Notes: a model not told the origin generated them from the letters alone. A stretch of DNA of 52,021 bases from Candidatus Aminicenantota bacterium (GCA_020348385.1 CP070750.1:1934406-1986426), one strand, 5' to 3'; counted from the stretch's first letter, positions 9,265-17,419 are shown. Made by a program: numbers and translations.

Positions 9265-10736
9265 TTTGAGTTTTTCTCCTTTTTTTTCAGCAATTCCAGG
9301 ATGACTTCCGTGTCGCTGAAATGGATAATCCGGTCTTTGATGATTTGGTAGTCCTCGTGTCCCTTGCCGGCTACCAGGATGTAATCATCCGTTTGCCCGA
9401 TGGTCAGAGCGCGGGCGATGGCTTTTTTCCTGTCAGGAATGACTTCATACTGCTTGCTTCCTGATTTTTTCATACCCCGTTCGATCTCTGCGATTATGGC
9501 CAGAGGCTCTTCCGAACGGGGATTGTCCGAGGTGATGATGGCATAATCAGCCAATCTCCCTGCCGCTTCTCCCATCCTCGATCTCTTGGATTTATCTCGA
9601 TCTCCTCCAGCTCCAAACACCACGATGATTTTTTTCTGTGCCAGCTCTTTAGTGCTTTCCAATAGCTGACGTAAAGAATCATCGTTATGCGCATAGTCAA
9701 CGAAGATATGCATACCGAAGGAATTTTGGATCTTCTCGAACCTTCCAGGAATCCCTTGGAGGGAGGCAATGCCCGCGGCGATTTTTGTTTCTGGCAATTT
9801 GAGGATGAGAGATGTTGCCACCGCAGCAAGAATATTGTACAGGTTCGGCCGGCCTAGCAGGGGAGAGGATATTTGCATTTTTCCCGCTGGATGTCTTACC
9901 ACCAAGTCTATTCCTTTTTCCGAGAGGGAAAACTCTTCGGCTCGAACCAGAGCACTTGTTTCCAGTCCGAACGTGATGGCGCCCATATGGAGCTCTTCAA
10001 TCAATTTTTTTCCCCAGGCGTTATCTGTGTTGACCACAGCCATGGTCTTTTTTTGAGTGGAGAGAAAGAATAGCTTTTTTTTCGCCTCAAAGTATCTCTC
10101 CATGGTTTGATGATAATCCAGGTGTTCACCGCTCAAGTTGGTGAATACAGCGACATCGAAATCGATTCCCGTAACCCTATCCAATTCGAGAGAATGGGAA
10201 GAGACTTCCATCACACAATGGGTGGCCTTTTGTTCGACCATGTTTTGCATCAAACGCTGTAGGTCAGGAGCCTCAGGCGTCGTTCTTTCGGCGGTAAGAC
10301 TGACTCCCGGTCCTCTGTAGGAAACGGTTCCGATGACTCCGGGAAAAAAACCAGCGGTTTTGAGAATGGTTTCGATCAGGTAAGTGATCGTTGTTTTTCC
10401 TTTGGTCCCGGTGATCCCGACAACTTTGAGTCGACGGGAAGGATGGTGGAAAAAATTGGCGGAACAGAGTGCCAGAGACCTGCGCGCTTCCTGAACCTGG
10501 ATCCAGTTGATGTCGAATTCAGAAGGCATCGGTCTTTCTGAAAGAATGGTTGTAGCGCCGTTCGCTATGGCTTCAGGAATGAAATGGAACCCATCCTTTT
10601 TTTCTCCCCTTAAAGCTGCAAACAGGTAGCCAGAATTGACCGAACGAGAGGAATAGGCGATTCCCATGACTTTTTCCTCCCGTTTTCCGTGGAATCCCAC
10701 CGTGGGTATACCCTGGAGCAAATCTTTGATCTTCAT
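9246..10736 (-). CDS. murE: UDP-MurNAc-dipeptide--meso-DAP ligase MurE
   Basis: Adds the third amino acid of the stem peptide. The C-terminal motif DNPRSEEP is the signature of meso-diaminopimelate-specific MurE, so the wall is predicted to be of the mDAP type. The ATP loop is GITGTKGKTTITYL, with Lys where Asn is usual (GTNGKT). TNLSGEHLDYH lies in the central domain. The ATG at 10736 is chosen because it overlaps the ftsI stop as ATGA and begins MKIKDLLQG. A longer frame exists upstream but its first 23 residues do not resemble the family. This gives 496 residues, the usual size. Confidence 0.96.
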   Translation of the reverse strand: MKIKDLLQGIPTVGFHGKREEKVMGIAYSSRSVNSGYLFAALRGEKKDGFHFIPEAIANGATTILSERPMPSEFDINWIQVQEARRSLALCSANFFHHPSRRLKVVGITGTKGKTTITYLIETILKTAGFFPGVIGTVSYRGPGVSLTAERTTPEAPDLQRLMQNMVEQKATHCVMEVSSHSLELDRVTGIDFDVAVFTNLSGEHLDYHQTMERYFEAKKKLFFLSTQKKTMAVVNTDNAWGKKLIEELHMGAITFGLETSALVRAEEFSLSEKGIDLVVRHPAGKMQISSPLLGRPNLYNILAAVATSLILKLPETKIAAGIASLQGIPGRFEKIQNSFGMHIFVDYAHNDDSLRQLLESTKELAQKKIIVVFGAGGDRDKSKRSRMGEAAGRLADYAIITSDNPRSEEPLAIIAEIERGMKKSGSKQYEVIPDRKKAIARALTIGQTDDYILVAGKGHEDYQIIKDRIIHFSDTEVILELLKKKEKNSNWLSST

Positions 10737-12487
10737 TCGCCAGTATGCCTCCCCGCTTTGGACGCAATCAGGGTATCGAAAGATTTTTTTACCGGTGGAA
10801 CGCAAAGATAGCGCAAGATTTTTTTTGCGATTTCCCGAAAAACAGGCGCAGCCACCTGACTCCCATAATAATCTCCCTTGGGATCATCGATGACCACAAT
10901 CATCGAAAATAGTGGCCCTTCGTTTTCGACCACACCGGCAAACGAGGCGATGTGGGCCGTCGTTAAATACTGTTTCTCATCCCGATCGTATTTTTGTGCA
11001 GTCCCTGTCTTTCCATAGATGGTGTAACCCGGGATTCGAGCTGTTACACCGGTTCCTGAGGCAACAACACCCAGAAGGATGTCTCTCACGTTGGCAGAAG
11101 TCTCATCTGAAATCGCTCTTTTGTAAGCCATCGGAGAAACGGATTCCATCTCTGCGTCCGTATCATTAATTTTTTTGACTGTCCTGGGAGGAACGATAAC
11201 ACCTTGATTGGCGATGATGTTGAGAGATTGTAGCATTTGGATGGGAGTTACAGAGATTTCATACCCTATCGAATGGGAAGCCACAGAAATTTTGGTCCAC
11301 CGCTCCAGAGGATTGAGCAAGCCTTTTTCTTCTGCCGGAAGATCGATGCCTGTTCTTTGCCCGAATCCGAACTTTTTGATAGCCCTGAAAAGATTTTCTT
11401 CCCCGACACGTTGGCCGATGAAGATGGTTCCGACGTTGGAGGAGTGGATGAAAACTTCTGGAAAATCAAGAATGCCGAGGCGTTCATGATCCCAGAAGGT
11501 GTTTCCGGCATACACGACATAACCCGGTGTGCAATCAAAGGTTTCCTCAAAGCTGACACTTCTGTTTTCCAATGCAGCTGACAATGTGACAATTTTGAAT
11601 GTCGATCCAGGATCGTAAGTATGGTGTACCGCTTTGTTCCTATCGAGTTTTGTGGGAGGATCAGGCAAGTGGTTGAGGTCATAGGTGGGATAGTTTGTCA
11701 TGGCCAGAATATCGCCAGTCGAAGGGTCTGAGATGATGACAACCCCCCATTCCGCCTGGCTTTCTAAAACAGCCTTTTTGAGCTCCTTTTCGGCGACATA
11801 TTGGATGGTCTCATCTAGGGTCAGGACAAGATCTTTCCCATTTACCGGAGGCTTCAGGGTTTCAAAGCTGTATCTTCTTCTTTTGGCATCCCTCAGGATG
11901 AGCCCCTCTCCCTCGACCCCTTGGAGTATCGTGTTATATTTGTATTCGATCCCGCTGACACCGATTTCGTCGATATTCACTCTGCCAAGAACATGCGAGG
12001 CGCGCTTTCCCTGAGGATAAAACCTTTTATTTTCCTCCATCAGGTATACCCCATTGGTGTTCATGTTTAAAACCTGAGTGGCCTTTTGCTCTTCGATTTT
12101 CCGAGCGAGCCAAATGAACTTGGCATCTTTGTTGATCTGTGCCCTAATGGTGCTGAGCTTGCTGGAGGGTAACCGCAAGGTCTGGCCAATCTTTTTTGTC
12201 CTGGACCACTGTTCTGAATGAGATTCATTCTCCAAGGGGTGGAAGAAAACAGAATATCGGGGCACGCTTCGTGCCAGGATTGTCATGTTCCGATCAAAGA
12301 TGGACCCCCGCTTGGGCTCGATTTTTTTTATATTCCGGTTTTGTTGGATGGCTTCTGCGTTCAGTTTCACATGGTCGATCACTTGAAGCTGGACGAGACG
12401 GAGCACGAGCACACCCATCCATAGGATGAAGAAGAAGGCAAGGAAGTACGTCCGCTTTTTGGTTTTCTTTTGGTGATAGCTTTTCAT
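10733..12487 (-). CDS. ftsI: Peptidoglycan D,D-transpeptidase FtsI (class B PBP)
   Basis: Septal class B penicillin-binding protein that cross-links glycan strands made by FtsW. It has a basic cytoplasmic start, one membrane helix (about 13-35), a pedestal domain, then the transpeptidase domain. The catalytic motifs are STFK (Ser295, Lys298), SSN (349-351) and KTGT (493-496). At 584 residues it lacks C-terminal PASTA domains, unlike Spo/FtsI proteins of many Gram-positives. It lies 8 bp after ftsL. The tail beyond about residue 555 is Lys/Arg-rich. Confidence 0.95.
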   Translation of the reverse strand: MKSYHQKKTKKRTYFLAFFFILWMGVLVLRLVQLQVIDHVKLNAEAIQQNRNIKKIEPKRGSIFDRNMTILARSVPRYSVFFHPLENESHSEQWSRTKKIGQTLRLPSSKLSTIRAQINKDAKFIWLARKIEEQKATQVLNMNTNGVYLMEENKRFYPQGKRASHVLGRVNIDEIGVSGIEYKYNTILQGVEGEGLILRDAKRRRYSFETLKPPVNGKDLVLTLDETIQYVAEKELKKAVLESQAEWGVVIISDPSTGDILAMTNYPTYDLNHLPDPPTKLDRNKAVHHTYDPGSTFKIVTLSAALENRSVSFEETFDCTPGYVVYAGNTFWDHERLGILDFPEVFIHSSNVGTIFIGQRVGEENLFRAIKKFGFGQRTGIDLPAEEKGLLNPLERWTKISVASHSIGYEISVTPIQMLQSLNIIANQGVIVPPRTVKKINDTDAEMESVSPMAYKRAISDETSANVRDILLGVVASGTGVTARIPGYTIYGKTGTAQKYDRDEKQYLTTAHIASFAGVVENEGPLFSMIVVIDDPKGDYYGSQVAAPVFREIAKKILRYLCVPPVKKSFDTLIASKAGRHTGE

Positions 12488-12495
12488 CTTGTTTT

Positions 12496-12795
12496 TTAGT
12501 GCCTTTTTTCGATGTCTTTATACACGATCTGTTCTTCTTCAGGTTCGGAAAGCTTCAGTTTATCCCTGGCGATATCTTCTACTCGGTCTAGAGTGAGGAG
12601 GCTCGATTTAACTGTCTCCAGTTCTTCCACCTCTTTCTCCAACTGGAGAACCCGGTATTCCAACTCTGCCGAGTCATAGCCGAGGTTCACAGATTCTGTC
12701 TGGTGCCATACGTAAAGGCTGAGGATGAGTAGGGCAAACAGGGTGCAGGAGATGCCGATGAAGATTTCTTTTTTGCTGAATTTTTTTCTGACCAT
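12496..12795 (-). CDS. ftsL: Cell division protein FtsL
   Basis: Small bitopic divisome protein that pairs with FtsB and FtsQ. The 99 residues have a basic cytoplasmic start, one membrane helix (about 10-29), and a periplasmic heptad-like coiled coil (about 38-75, for example LEYRVLQLEKEVEELETVKS) ending in the DRVEDIARDKLKLSEPEEE block common to FtsL/FtsB-like proteins. Sequence alone cannot separate FtsL from FtsB; the position between rsmH and ftsI argues for FtsL. Its ATG shares one base with the rsmH stop (TGATG). Confidence 0.88.
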   Translation of the reverse strand: MVRKKFSKKEIFIGISCTLFALLILSLYVWHQTESVNLGYDSAELEYRVLQLEKEVEELETVKSSLLTLDRVEDIARDKLKLSEPEEEQIVYKDIEKRH

Positions 12796-13691
12796 CAGAG
12801 CCTTTCTCCTGCTCTCAGTTTGGCCGAACGGGCGCGTGAGTTTGCTGCGATTTCTTTTTCGGTCGGTGTGATGGGTTTTTTTGTAAGAATTTTCAGGATA
12901 GGATTGCCGTTATCCGGTCTAGCCAAACGATGAAAGGTCTGCTTGACGATCCTATCTTCCAGTGAGTGAAAGGAGATGGCGATAATCCGAGCTCCTGCGG
13001 ATATTTTTTTAGCGATGTTTTCCAAGAAATCCGCCAGGCCGTGAAGCTCTTGATTGACCTCGATACGGATTGCTTGAAAAACTTTGGCCGCCGGGTGGAT
13101 TTTTCCTCTTTGGGGTCGCCACCGACAGACTTCCTCGACGATCCTGCGGAGTTCTGTCGTTTTTTCCAATTTTTTAATTTTTCTCCGAGATACGATTTCT
13201 CGAGCCAATACTTTCGCCTGACGAAGTTCACCGTAATCTCTGAAGATTTCTGCAAGCCTTCTCTCCGAATATTTATGAAGAATCTTGGAGGCTGTGATTT
13301 TGTTGCGCAAGTCCATTCGCATATCTAGAGGCCCTTCCGAATTGAAGCTGAATCCTCTTTCTGGCGAGTCGAGCTGGAAAGAAGAAAGTCCAAGGTCTAA
13401 AAGTATTCCTTTGACATCGGAAAAATCTGTATCTAGGTTCGGTAGATGCCGAAAGTCCGAATGGAAGAGGTTGACCCTGTCAGCAAAGGCTTGGAGTCGG
13501 TCTCTGGTCTGAAGAAGAGCCTGTTCATCGATGTCGAATCCTATGACCTTACTTTTCTGATTCCTTTTTAGGATTTCGAGTGCATGTCCACCCAAGCCAA
13601 TAGTGCAATCAAAATACACTCCTTTTCTTCCGATATCCAAATATTCCATCACTTCTTCTAAAAGGACAGGAATGTGGGAGCCTCCGATCAT
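12795..13691 (-). CDS. rsmH: 16S rRNA m4C1402 methyltransferase RsmH (MraW)
   Basis: SAM-dependent methyltransferase acting on N4 of C1402 in the 16S rRNA decoding centre. The 298 residues start with GGSHIPVLLEEVMEYL, followed by the SAM loop DCTIGLGGHALEIL (about 29-42), GILLDLGLSSFQLDSPERGF (about 95-115) and a C-terminal ISFHSLEDRIVKQ block. All are diagnostic. The start overlaps the mraZ stop by four bases. Such mraZ-rsmH-ftsL order is the usual head of dcw clusters. Confidence 0.97.
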   Translation of the reverse strand: MIGGSHIPVLLEEVMEYLDIGRKGVYFDCTIGLGGHALEILKRNQKSKVIGFDIDEQALLQTRDRLQAFADRVNLFHSDFRHLPNLDTDFSDVKGILLDLGLSSFQLDSPERGFSFNSEGPLDMRMDLRNKITASKILHKYSERRLAEIFRDYGELRQAKVLAREIVSRRKIKKLEKTTELRRIVEEVCRWRPQRGKIHPAAKVFQAIRIEVNQELHGLADFLENIAKKISAGARIIAISFHSLEDRIVKQTFHRLARPDNGNPILKILTKKPITPTEKEIAANSRARSAKLRAGERL

Positions 13692-14155
13692 GCCTTTTTA
13701 TCTTGGGACATAAGCTCCGCGATGTTTTCGAAGTCCTCGTCGGTGAGGGGCTTTTCTCCGAGCGTTTCTTCGAGCATGGTCTTATTCCAGATTTCTAGAT
13801 GGTTGGAAAGGCCGATAACTTCCACTTCATCTTCCAGTTGTGCCTTTTCTCTCAGTAGTTGATTGATCAAAATGCGGCCTTTTGAGTCTATTCGATATTT
13901 TGTGCCTTTGGAGTTGACCCGGATCAATAGCCTTCTTATGGCAGGTTTGAAATGATAAGCGCCTTCTCCTGCAATTCCTGTCAAACTGTTCCAGACGGGA
14001 AGGGGATAGATTTGAACGGCTTCATCTGTGAGAGATGTGATAAAAAGCTCCTTGCCGTATTCTTCTTCGATGGCTGCACGAAATCGTTCTGGTATTTTTA
14101 TTCGACCACTTTTATCGAACCGTGCGGTGTAGCTTCCGATCAGCGTGTTTCCCAT
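13688..14155 (-). CDS. mraZ: Transcriptional regulator MraZ
   Basis: DNA-binding regulator of the dcw operon that forms a ring of AbrB-like double-psi units. The 155 residues contain the two repeats, DKSGRIKIPERFR (about 14-26) and DSKGRILINQLLREKAQL (about 85-102). The ATG at 14155 lies inside an array of three MraZ boxes (14150-14174), which indicates autoregulation. The C-terminal tail (about 125-155) is acidic and slightly longer than in E. coli MraZ. It is the first gene of the operon, about 23 bases from the predicted transcription start. Confidence 0.95.
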   Translation of the reverse strand: MGNTLIGSYTARFDKSGRIKIPERFRAAIEEEYGKELFITSLTDEAVQIYPLPVWNSLTGIAGEGAYHFKPAIRRLLIRVNSKGTKYRIDSKGRILINQLLREKAQLEDEVEVIGLSNHLEIWNKTMLEETLGEKPLTDEDFENIAELMSQDKKA

Positions 14156-14174
14156 TTTATCCCGTTTTGTCCCA
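14150..14174 (-). promoter_or_regulatory. Predicted MraZ operator, three 10-bp-spaced boxes
   Basis: On the minus strand the boxes read TGGGA-N5-CGGGA-N5-TGGGA, at 14174-14170, 14164-14160 and 14154-14150. MraZ is known to bind TGGGN repeats separated by five bases. The last box contains part of the mraZ start codon (ATGGGA), so the array covers the whole short leader and could block both promoter clearance and translation. Confidence 0.8.
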
Positions 14175-14184
14175 TTTCTAATAA

Positions 14185-14213
14185 AATATATTTATTATAT
14201 AACTGTATGTCAA
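14185..14213 (-). promoter_or_regulatory. Predicted sigma70-type promoter of the dcw operon
   Basis: On the minus strand there is a perfect -35 TTGACA (14213-14208), a 17-base spacer and a -10 TATATT (14190-14185). Transcription would start near 14178, just before the first MraZ box. This leaves a leader of about 20-25 bases. The surrounding DNA is very AT-rich. Confidence 0.75.
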
Positions 14214-14351
14214 GGAAAAATTTGAAAAAAATCCCGCATAAATTTATTATTTTCTATAATTTTCCATATATTGGGGGAAATGGGATGGACACACTAAATA
14301 CAGTAGTACTGTCAGTAAAGAAACACGGAGAGAAAAAATCAGGTGTGCGAG

Positions 14352-14612
14352 CTACTCTTCTTGACGTGAATGGAGTAGCTTCTCTGCTTCCTCATGGTCT
14401 TTTTCGGGAACAAGGATTTTGATCTCTCCCAAGCCGTCCATGGTGAACGGGTGAACGGATTGGACCACAAGGCCTTTGAGCAGGCAGGGGATTCCATGGC
14501 TTTGAAGAAAGCTTTTTATGACCTCTGCTTCGACAGATCCCCAAGCCTTGTATACTTCCTTAAATTCTGATTCTGGTTTTTTTTTCAATTTATTGGTTTT
14601 TTTTTCTGTCAT
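14352..14612 (-). CDS. DUF2007-like putative signal transducing protein
   Basis: An 86-residue soluble protein with a Lys-rich start (about 1-15) and a ferredoxin-like small domain: VYKAWGSVEAEVIKSFLQSHG, VQSVHPF and IKILVPEKDHEEAEKLL. This pattern resembles the DUF2007 family, a PII-like fold of unknown role often found near stress or metabolic genes. It is the last gene of the FBP aldolase/phosphatase operon, 32 bases after the ferritin-like gene. No clear Shine-Dalgarno site is seen at the ATG. The function is unknown. Confidence 0.75.
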   Translation of the reverse strand: MTEKKTNKLKKKPESEFKEVYKAWGSVEAEVIKSFLQSHGIPCLLKGLVVQSVHPFTMDGLGEIKILVPEKDHEEAEKLLHSRQEE

Positions 14613-14644
14613 GTGCTGAATCTGCCTGATCTTAAATTCTTCGC

Positions 14645-14947
14645 TTAATCGTGTTCCTTTTCCTCTATCTCGGTAATTTTTTCTTCTGTGAACAGATAGG
14701 CTTTAAGCTCTTCTGCCATGGTATGGTCGTTTCTCCTGATCCATTCGAGAATCATGGCAGCATGCTCTTTTTCTTCGTCTCTATTGTGAGTCAGGATGCC
14801 TTTCAATTCTTCATCTTCTGTGACATCTACCCGTTGTTGATACCAGTCCACGGCTTCCAGCTCCTCGATAAGCGAGTGAAGGGCCCGATGCAATTCCAGT
14901 GTTTTTTTGGATAGCTTATTGAAAGGCTCGTTATAATTACCAGCCAT
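14645..14947 (-). CDS. Encapsulated-ferritin-type (EncFtn) protein, no encapsulin partner nearby
   Basis: A 100-residue two-helix ferritin-like protein. It closely matches the encapsulated ferritin family: LIEELEAVDWYQQRVD (about 26-41) and HNRDEEKEHAAMILEWIRRN (54-73). The ferroxidase ligands known from Rhodospirillum rubrum EncFtn (Glu32, Glu62, His65) align with Glu29, Glu59 and His62 here; Trp35 and Tyr36 are kept. Known EncFtn proteins dimerise to make the iron site and usually carry a C-terminal encapsulin-loading peptide. Here the chain stops at EEKEHD right after the core, with no such peptide, and no encapsulin gene is in the window. The start has AAAGGAGG six bases upstream. Role inferred: iron oxidation. 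Confidence 0.9.
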   Translation of the reverse strand: MAGNYNEPFNKLSKKTLELHRALHSLIEELEAVDWYQQRVDVTEDEELKGILTHNRDEEKEHAAMILEWIRRNDHTMAEELKAYLFTEEKITEIEEKEHD

Positions 14948-14958
14948 TCATTCCTCCT

Positions 14959-15396
14959 TTAATCCGAGGCTTTTGTTTCTTTTTTGTTTTTTCTTTCGAA
15001 ATAATCTGTCAGGATTTTTTCATGGTCAAAAGCCAGCGGAAAATCCAGTTCATCCTTGCTGAATACTTTGATCTCTCTCGCGTCATCTTGGGCAACGGGA
15101 TCTCCTTCCGCTTTGGCGATAAAAACTGTCGAGATCGTGTGTTTTCGCGGATCCCTGTTTGGGTCCGAGTACGTATGCATCTGGCATTGGAGTTGAATAT
15201 CCAGGGACGTTTCCTCTTTGGCCTCACGAACGGCCGCCTGCTCCAGAGATTCTCCGTAATCGACAAATCCTCCAGGCAAAGCCCATCCAAAAGGTGGATT
15301 TTTTCGTTTGATAAGCACGATTCCTTGTCGGCCATCTTCTGTGTTCATCTCAATGATGATATCCACAGTAGGCGCCGGGTTTTTGTATGATTTCAA
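14959..15396 (-). CDS. Nudix hydrolase
   Basis: Hydrolase of nucleoside diphosphate-linked compounds. The 145 residues contain the Nudix box [20 protein letters not shown] then ETSLD (about 42-66), with Gly43, Glu49 and the catalytic REAKEE (57-62). Thr replaces the usual Gly near the end of the box. The start is a TTG at 15396, two bases after the FBP aldolase/phosphatase stop, with no clear ribosome site, so coupled translation is likely. The [12 protein letters not shown] form resembles ADP-ribose or NAD-related Nudix proteins, but the substrate cannot be told from sequence. Confidence 0.9.
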   Translation of the reverse strand: MKSYKNPAPTVDIIIEMNTEDGRQGIVLIKRKNPPFGWALPGGFVDYGESLEQAAVREAKEETSLDIQLQCQMHTYSDPNRDPRKHTISTVFIAKAEGDPVAQDDAREIKVFSKDELDFPLAFDHEKILTDYFERKNKKETKASD

Positions 15397-15398
15397 AG

Positions 15399-16496
15399 CT
15401 AAACGAGTTTGAATTTTTTTTCCAGTTTTTCTAGTTTTTCGACAATGCCACCATATTCCAGTTCACTGTAAGGCAGCATCGCTGCTCCAGAGAATCCCTG
15501 TCGGCGGATAGCGGTGGCTTTTTTAGAAATCTGCAAGCGCACATGATCCCAGTAAGGATGATCAAAAACGTCTGCAGGCTCTGTGAGTTTCCCATCTTTG
15601 ATGCAGAATGCGGCTCCGGTCACGACCGGAGGGCCGTCAAAGTAGGAAATGGAGCAATTAAGTTGACAGGGCATCAATGGGCCGGTGTGACTGCCTCTCA
15701 TGAAACCCGCAACGAAGTGACCGATCTCATAGGGGGCCAGCACCTCTCCTGTAGCCGGGAATTCACCCTGAACCCTGACCAAAGCGATGGGATCATCTTT
15801 ACCCGTGTATTTTCCTGCAATGTTGTGGAGCCGGGTTGTTGATATGGCTACGGCTTGATTTCCCGATGATCGCGAATAGATGCTCTCGATAACGTATCTT
15901 TCATTGTCTCTGAGCAATGCGGCGATGTCATACAGATCTTCGGGTGTATTGAGATCGATGACTTTGTCCTGTTCGGTGTATTCCACATCGACGATCCTGA
16001 ATGTGAATCCATCCGCCATTTTTGGGCTAAGAATGAGACCAGCACAGTACATTGGATCGGCAAAACCGAGATAAAAGGGAAGGTTATAGGCTCCCGGATC
16101 GGTCTTATCTGCGGCAAAAAAGACAAATGGTTCATTCGGTCTTTCTTCGAATTCCATCTCGGCTACTGCCGGACCCATTCCCTTGATGTTTCCACTGAAG
16201 GCATCTTTTAAAAGATCTTGTCCTGCACCGTATAATCCTTGTTTTTTTGCCATTTCCGTCCCTGCAATAAAAGCATCCCATGCCAGTTTATGAATTTTTT
16301 CGTCAGAAATTCCCCTTTCATGAGTGCACAGTATGGCAATATCGTCTCCCGTGTGGCTGATGTAAGAATCGATGACCAGATCTTTTCCCAGTTCTTTAAC
16401 TTTATTTTTGACCTCGGATATCAGCGCTTGGCTGGGAATGATATGGCCTCCGATACTTCCGATGTCTGCTTTTAATACGCTTACGGTTACTTTCAT
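15399..16496 (-). CDS. Bifunctional fructose-1,6-bisphosphate aldolase/phosphatase (class V FBPase)
   Basis: Gluconeogenic enzyme that joins DHAP and GAP and then dephosphorylates the product to fructose 6-phosphate, described mainly from archaea and deep-branching thermophilic bacteria. The 365 residues start [16 protein letters not shown], with Asp11, HTGDDIA (49-54), [12 protein letters not shown] (129-140) and the aldolase motif KYTGKDDP, where Tyr230 and Lys233 align with the family's Tyr229 and Schiff-base Lys232. The start at 16496 is chosen for GGGAGGA six bases upstream; a 10-residue longer frame has no such site. It leads an operon with the Nudix, ferritin-like and DUF2007-like genes. 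Confidence 0.95.
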   Translation of the reverse strand: MKVTVSVLKADIGSIGGHIIPSQALISEVKNKVKELGKDLVIDSYISHTGDDIAILCTHERGISDEKIHKLAWDAFIAGTEMAKKQGLYGAGQDLLKDAFSGNIKGMGPAVAEMEFEERPNEPFVFFAADKTDPGAYNLPFYLGFADPMYCAGLILSPKMADGFTFRIVDVEYTEQDKVIDLNTPEDLYDIAALLRDNERYVIESIYSRSSGNQAVAISTTRLHNIAGKYTGKDDPIALVRVQGEFPATGEVLAPYEIGHFVAGFMRGSHTGPLMPCQLNCSISYFDGPPVVTGAAFCIKDGKLTEPADVFDHPYWDHVRLQISKKATAIRRQGFSGAAMLPYSELEYGGIVEKLEKLEKKFKLV

Positions 16497-16570
16497 TAAA
16501 TCCTCCCTATTATGAATGCGCCCCACATTCTAATTGTTTTTTCTGTTTGCTGTCAACTAGAGAAAAAAAA

Positions 16571-16643
16571 GGGGACGGTTCTATTTTATTCAGCCTCCTG
16601 AGATAGGAATTACGAGGGCAGACAATAAAATAGAACCGTCCCC
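16571..16643. repeat. REP-like palindrome, 20-bp perfect arms
   Basis: Arms at 16571-16590 (GGGGACGGTTCTATTTTATT) and 16624-16643 are perfect inverted copies around a 33-base loop. The same GGGGACGGTTCTATTTT core recurs at 23147-23163. Such palindromes resemble the REP-type sequences that accompany Y1 (IS200/RAYT) transposases; no transposase gene is in the window. A related TGTCCCTATTATAGGACA palindrome follows at about 16658-16675. Confidence 0.85.
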
Positions 16644-16713
16644 ATTATTAGATGATTGTCCCTATTATAGGACAGAATTTCTGAGGAAATCCTGAATTTT
16701 TCCCCTGATTTTG

Positions 16714-16742
16714 TTGGCACAAAGATTGCAATTGTGTATAAT
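16714..16742 (+). promoter_or_regulatory. Promoter of the lipoprotein gene, sigma70 form with overlapping sigma54-like match
   Basis: TTGGCA (16714-16719), a 17-base spacer and TATAAT (16737-16742) form a near-consensus sigma70 promoter 25 bases before the start codon. The same DNA reads TTGGCAC-N5-TTGCA (16714-16730), with GG and GC ten bases apart, which is a good sigma54 -24/-12 match. The sigma70 reading is the simpler one. Confidence 0.65.
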
Positions 16743-16766
16743 CGAATTAAGGAAAGGAGAAACATT

Positions 16767-17351
16767 ATGAAAAAGTTAGTAATTATCCTTTCTCTGGCAC
16801 TGATTGCAGCTTTATTTCTATCCAGCTGCGCTACCATAGAGACACGCTACACGGGAAAGCGTATCCCCGTCGATCCCGCCGATTACGAATACGAAAACCA
16901 GGATTATGGACCCCGCGGCTATTATCCCCATGATTACTATTACGATCCTTACTACTCCTCTTTTTATGGGCCTGCTTTTGGAATTGGATTCAGTTTTTGG
17001 AATCCATTCTGGTATTATGGTCTTCTCGGGTCCTACTACTGGGGATATTCTCCCTACTACTGGGGCTACTCTCCCTATTATTGGGGTAGAGGCTACTACC
17101 CATATTATGGACGCAGCGGCTATTCTCCTTACCGTTCTACCTACAGATCCTATATCCGAAAAGACCAGCTAAGTAGAGGACGATCCAATAGGAGTCCCGC
17201 AATCAGGACAAAAAGCTCCGTGAAGAGATCTGGTTCTAAGTCTGGAATCAGGTCCCGGTCCTTATCTCCCACACGGACCCGGTCGACCTCTTCTGCGACA
17301 CGAACGCGAACACGAACAACTTCCCGAAGCGGCATTAAGAAAAAGAAATAA
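16767..17351 (+). CDS. Tyr/Trp-rich lipoprotein with Arg/Ser-rich basic tail
   Basis: No named family is recognised. The 194 residues begin with a lipoprotein signal ending in the lipobox LSSC (Cys about residue 21). A Tyr/Pro/Gly/Trp-rich region (about 40-130) includes tandem YYWGYSP units, and the tail (about 133-194) is rich in Arg, Ser and Thr with many RS/RT pairs, ending in GIKKKK. The start at 16767 is set by AAGGAG upstream. It is 68 bases before a FecR/WG-rich gene on the same strand. The composition suggests an envelope-anchored protein binding polyanions, such as polysaccharide or nucleic acid; that is inference. Confidence 0.85.
   Translation: MKKLVIILSLALIAALFLSSCATIETRYTGKRIPVDPADYEYENQDYGPRGYYPHDYYYDPYYSSFYGPAFGIGFSFWNPFWYYGLLGSYYWGYSPYYWGYSPYYWGRGYYPYYGRSGYSPYRSTYRSYIRKDQLSRGRSNRSPAIRTKSSVKRSGSKSGIRSRSLSPTRTRSTSSATRTRTRTTSRSGIKKKK
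17034..17086 (+). repeat. 21-bp tandem repeat within the lipoprotein gene
   Basis: Units at 17034-17054 and 17055-17075, then a partial unit at 17076-17086, encode YYWGYSP, YYWGYSP and YYWG. Third-position differences (for example tactac versus tattat) show the protein repeat is selected or old rather than a fresh duplication. Confidence 0.85.
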
Positions 17352-17419
17352 CCGATTTCCGAAATCAGCTGGGGATGTCAGTGGCTGAATACGGAATATG
17401 AGATAGCTTGGAGGGGGAA

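Noticed and set aside
14270..14351. A terminator for the FBP aldolase/phosphatase operon (ACAGTAGTACTGT hairpin)
   Set aside because: The stem is only five pairs and is not followed by a T run on the minus strand.
16497..16766. A small gene or tRNA in the gap before the lipoprotein
   Set aside because: The gap is explained by the palindromes and the promoter; no cloverleaf or coding frame with a ribosome site was seen.
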